Assembly (NCBI GenBank): GCA_900764215.1
Contig: CAAFNI010000493.1
Coordinates: 1 to 8,978 of the forward strand
DNA length: 8,978 nucleotides
Source of the DNA: an uncultured Sutterella sp.
Lineage (GTDB): Bacteria; Pseudomonadota; Gammaproteobacteria; Burkholderiales; Burkholderiaceae_F
Direction: 5' to 3'
Shown here one piece after another: positions 7,292 to 8,978 of this stretch. The notes beneath the pieces are model-generated. The model had not been told where the DNA came from. It saw only the letters and a program-made list of their open reading frames with translations, and searched no databases. Position numbers and translations under genes: made by a program. Numbering within the stretch: position 1 is the stretch's first letter; the number at the start of each line of letters is the position of its first letter.

Positions 7292-7319
7292 ATTAAGGAC
7301 GTTGTGCGACCCGTGTCAC
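7292..7319 (-). promoter_or_regulatory. Possible weak promoter of the acyltransferase gene
   Basis: On the - strand, GTGACA (7319-7314) and CTTAAT (7297-7292) are 16 bp apart. Each hexamer resembles the sigma70 consensus at four or five positions. It would give a leader of about 100 nt containing the double hairpin. This is a weak match in GC-rich DNA and could be chance. Confidence 0.25.
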
Positions 7320-7518
7320 GAAGGGAACATCCGCTCGCCGCAGTCTTCGCCCGATGTCCCATTATGTCCGCGGACCTCGACGGGCGCGCGACGCTTTTTG
7401 ACCCTGCATCGGACTTTGCGTTTGGCAACATCCTCCAAACATTTGTTTACGACACCCAGAGGCAATCCTTTGTCCCGCAACCAAAGAGAGCAACACGGCC
7501 GGCAGCCTCTCCGGCCTG

Positions 7519-7555
7519 AAAAAAGAGGAGAAGGCTTCAGGCGCCCTCTCCTCTT
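7519..7555 (-). terminator. Rho-independent terminator of the trmJ-cysE unit
   Basis: On the - strand, AAGAGGAGA (7555-7547) pairs perfectly with TCTCCTCTT (7531-7523). An inner GGC/GCC pairing extends the stem, and it ends in six T (7524-7519). It lies about 40 bp after the cysE stop codon and is the clearest intrinsic terminator in the window. Confidence 0.88.
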
Positions 7556-7592
7556 GCGGCATTGAACCGTGCGGCGCGAGCCGCGTCCGTTC

Positions 7593-8387
7593 TCAGGACT
7601 GCGGATCCTGAGGCGTCGCGGGCGACTGGCCCGGCTTCTTTCTCTGACGATGGTGGCGGGCCCGGCGCGTCGTGACGCCGACGTTTTCGACGTTCATCTT
7701 CGGCATGTCCGAAATGCCTTCGCCGCCGAGCGCCCGAATCTGTTCGCTCAGTTTTTCAATGACGGCATTCTGATCATGCGTGACGCGGACGAGCTCCTTG
7801 ATGGCGACGGAGTACGGGTCGTCGCTCTTTTCAACGGCGTAGGCCTCGAAGCGCTTGGCTTCGTCGGGCTTGTGCTCGCCCGCCTGGCGGCCCGGCACGC
7901 CCACGATGGTGGCGCCCGCGGGGACGGGCTTGACGACAACGGCGTTGGAGCCGATGCGCGCGCCTTCGCCCACGGTGAAGGCGCCGAGCACCTTGGCCCC
8001 GGCGCCGACGATGACGTTGGGCTCAAGCGTTGGATGGCGCTTCGTGCCTTCGGCAAGACTCGTGCCGCCGAGCGTCACGCCGTGGTAGAGCGTGCAGTCG
8101 TCGCCCACTTCCGCGGTCTCTCCGATCACGACGCCCATGCCGTGGTCGATGAAGACGCGGCGGCCGATGCGCGCGCCCGGATGGATCTCGATGCCGGTGA
8201 GAAAGCGCCCTGCGTGCGAGACGACGCGCGCGAGCGTCTTCCAGTCCTGAATCCAGCACCAGTGCGAAAGGCGGTGGATCATCACGGCATGAAAGCCCGG
8301 GTAGGCAAGGACGACCTCCCAGCGGGAATGTGCCGCAGGGTCCTTCTGCATGATGGTCGCAATGAGTTCGCGTGCGTACTGAAGCAT
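7593..8387 (-). CDS. cysE: Serine O-acetyltransferase
   Basis: CysE makes O-acetylserine from L-serine and acetyl-CoA in the cytoplasm, the entry step of cysteine synthesis; it is normally feedback-inhibited by cysteine and can form a complex with CysK. The 264-residue product is of the shorter bacterial type. Seen: an N-terminal helical part starting MLQYARELI with KDPAA (15-19); a left-handed beta-helix of hexapeptide repeats from about 65 to 165; catalytic E67 in GIEIHPGARIG and H82 in FIDHGMG; and the signatures VIGETAEVGDD (87-97) and HGVTLGG (102-108). The tail (about 238-264) is basic and rich in His, Pro and Gln, beyond the usual family end. The ATG at 8387 aligns with the usual N-terminus; a TTG 21 bp upstream would add seven residues without a better ribosome binding site. 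It follows trmJ by about 98 bp, a neighbourhood common in Proteobacteria, and ends before the terminator at 7519-7555. Confidence 0.96.
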   Translation of the reverse strand: MLQYARELIATIMQKDPAAHSRWEVVLAYPGFHAVMIHRLSHWCWIQDWKTLARVVSHAGRFLTGIEIHPGARIGRRVFIDHGMGVVIGETAEVGDDCTLYHGVTLGGTSLAEGTKRHPTLEPNVIVGAGAKVLGAFTVGEGARIGSNAVVVKPVPAGATIVGVPGRQAGEHKPDEAKRFEAYAVEKSDDPYSVAIKELVRVTHDQNAVIEKLSEQIRALGGEGISDMPKMNVENVGVTTRRARHHRQRKKPGQSPATPQDPQS

Positions 8388-8408
8388 GGATGTGTCTCGC
8401 TGGAACAA

Positions 8409-8425
8409 GGCCCTTTCACCGGGCC
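8409..8425 (-). promoter_or_regulatory. Small hairpin in the trmJ-cysE gap
   Basis: GGCCC (8409-8413) and GGGCC (8421-8425) pair around a 7-nt loop in the 98-bp gap before cysE. It has TTTTC on its upstream side and no T-run downstream on the - strand, so it looks like leader or processing structure and not a terminator. I found no convincing promoter in the gap. Confidence 0.3.
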
Positions 8426-8485
8426 GAAAAGCCTATTGTGTCAGAAAGCGGAACGATCCGCAGGAAGCGTTCGCCAAAAGGCGGC

Positions 8486-8978
8486 TCAGGCGCCCTTCTT
8501 GGTGCCCATGCGCTCGCGCTTGGGCCGGATGATCGCCGCGCAGATGCCGCGCAAGAGATCGATCTCGGTCTGCGTGAGGCCGCTTCGTCCGAAGAGCCGC
8601 CGCGTGATCGGCATCAGGTTCTTGGGGTTGGCCGGATCGTGCACGCCGCAGGCGGTCATGGCATCCTCCCAATGGCGGTAGAACCCTTCGACGGCCTCGA
8701 CGCTCGCGGGCTCTTCGTGCTCGAAGCGCGACTGCCAGTCGTAGAGCTCGCCCTCATGGCCTTCGGCCGCCATGAGCGCCATGTGCATCTCATAGGCCGT
8801 GATCTGAACGGCCTGCGCCAGATTGAGGCTCGGACTGGCCGGATCGGCCGCGATGGCGGCGCAGCCCTGGCAGAGCATGACCTCTTCGTTCGTGAGGCCG
8901 CTGCGCTCGGTGCCGAAGACGAAGGCGACGTCGCCCTTCATCTCGTCGAGCCAGGCGACGGAACGCTCGGCGGCGGGC
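8486..8978 (-). CDS. trmJ: tRNA (cytidine/uridine-32-2'-O)-methyltransferase, 5' end outside the window
   Basis: TrmJ is a SPOUT-class, SAM-dependent enzyme that methylates the 2'-OH of nucleotide 32 in the anticodon loop of several tRNAs. About 163 codons are visible of a usual 240-260; the N-terminal third lies beyond the right edge, and the frame is open to the boundary with no start. Seen, numbered from the edge: VAFVFGTERSGLTNEE (17-32), which is SPOUT motif 2 with the G-x-E-R loop; SLNLAQAVQ (50-58), motif 3 of the trefoil knot that binds SAM; then the C-terminal helical extension used for dimerisation and tRNA binding, with RRLFGRSGLTQTEIDLLRGI near its end. Nothing is broken. The order trmJ then cysE on one strand is typical of Proteobacteria, often with suhB just upstream. 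SPOUT proteins look alike, so a close paralogue is the only alternative. Confidence 0.92.
   Translation of the reverse strand, partial: PAAERSVAWLDEMKGDVAFVFGTERSGLTNEEVMLCQGCAAIAADPASPSLNLAQAVQITAYEMHMALMAAEGHEGELYDWQSRFEHEEPASVEAVEGFYRHWEDAMTACGVHDPANPKNLMPITRRLFGRSGLTQTEIDLLRGICAAIIRPKRERMGTKKGA

Larger units (their letters stand above)
7183..7592. other. About 410 bp without a convincing gene
   Basis: This stretch holds the acyltransferase leader on its left and the cysE terminator on its right. In between (about 7320-7500) only a 51-codon + strand frame at 7364-7519 was seen. It has no ribosome binding site and contains the segment LFDPASDFAFGNIL, which faintly resembles the N-terminus of Rpn/PD-(D/E)XK transposase-like nucleases. 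A perfect 6-bp dyad GGCCGG/CCGGCC (7497-7502 and 7511-7516) abuts the cysE terminator. No tRNA or other RNA gene was recognised. Confidence 0.5.

Noticed and set aside
6052..7296. 414-codon open frame antisense to the acyltransferase gene
   Set aside because: Hydrophilic Glu/Arg-rich shadow of a membrane protein gene; no motifs.
7183..7431. 83-residue N-terminal extension of the acyltransferase
   Set aside because: The frame is open, but the added residues are unlike the family, and the segment contains GC hairpins and a possible promoter; the ATG at 7182 fits the family start.
8388..8408. Upstream TTG start for CysE
   Set aside because: It would add seven residues with no better ribosome binding site; the ATG at 8387 aligns with the usual CysE N-terminus.
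7569..8681. 370-codon open frame antisense to cysE and trmJ
   Set aside because: It spans two well-identified genes and their gap with no motif of its own.
1..8978. CRISPR arrays, tRNA/rRNA genes, complete insertion sequences, prophage genes
   Set aside because: No regularly spaced repeats, cloverleaf-like sequences, transposase genes or phage-type genes were seen on either strand.

Overview
The window looks like chromosomal DNA from a GC-rich Gram-negative bacterium, most likely a betaproteobacterium of the Burkholderiales (a gut Sutterellaceae member would fit). The reasons are the type of GlnD and CysE, the trmJ-cysE gene order, and the mix of conserved housekeeping genes with envelope-modification genes. 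This placement is inference from protein resemblance; no search was run.

Layout. Positions 31-3430 (+) hold a family 2 glycosyltransferase of the type found in aryl-polyene clusters. It overlaps by 17 bp the start of glnD, the bifunctional PII uridylyltransferase/uridylyl-removing enzyme. A hairpin at 3451-3483 separates glnD from the convergent gene at 3500-5092 (-), a membrane-anchored sulfatase-fold phosphoglycerol transferase of the OpgB/LTA-synthase type. That gene has a readable sigma70 promoter at 5181-5209 followed by a run of ten T at the predicted transcription start. Next, on the + strand (about 5311-5913), is the C-terminal part of a DUF234-type ATPase that has lost its AAA domain and any convincing start, so it is probably a pseudogene. 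Perfect hairpins at 5931-5991 separate it from a convergent membrane acyltransferase (5992-7182, -). A stretch of about 410 bp without a convincing gene (7183-7592) carries a GC-rich structured leader and the terminator of the last block. That block is trmJ (incomplete at the right edge) followed by cysE, both on the - strand.

How the genes fit together. GlnD (nitrogen sensing), TrmJ (tRNA 2'-O-methylation) and CysE (first step of cysteine synthesis) are core functions. Between them lie genes that act at the cell surface (phosphoglycerol transfer, acylation) and a decayed ATPase, so 3500-7592 reads as an accessory segment inserted between core blocks.

No wholly new system is evident. The points most worth checking are the T10 tract at the OpgB-like promoter, the hairpin between its Shine-Dalgarno sequence and its start codon, two enzymes whose signature Asp is replaced by Gly (glycosyltransferase DxD and DUF234 NEIDL), and the glycosyltransferase-glnD overlap.
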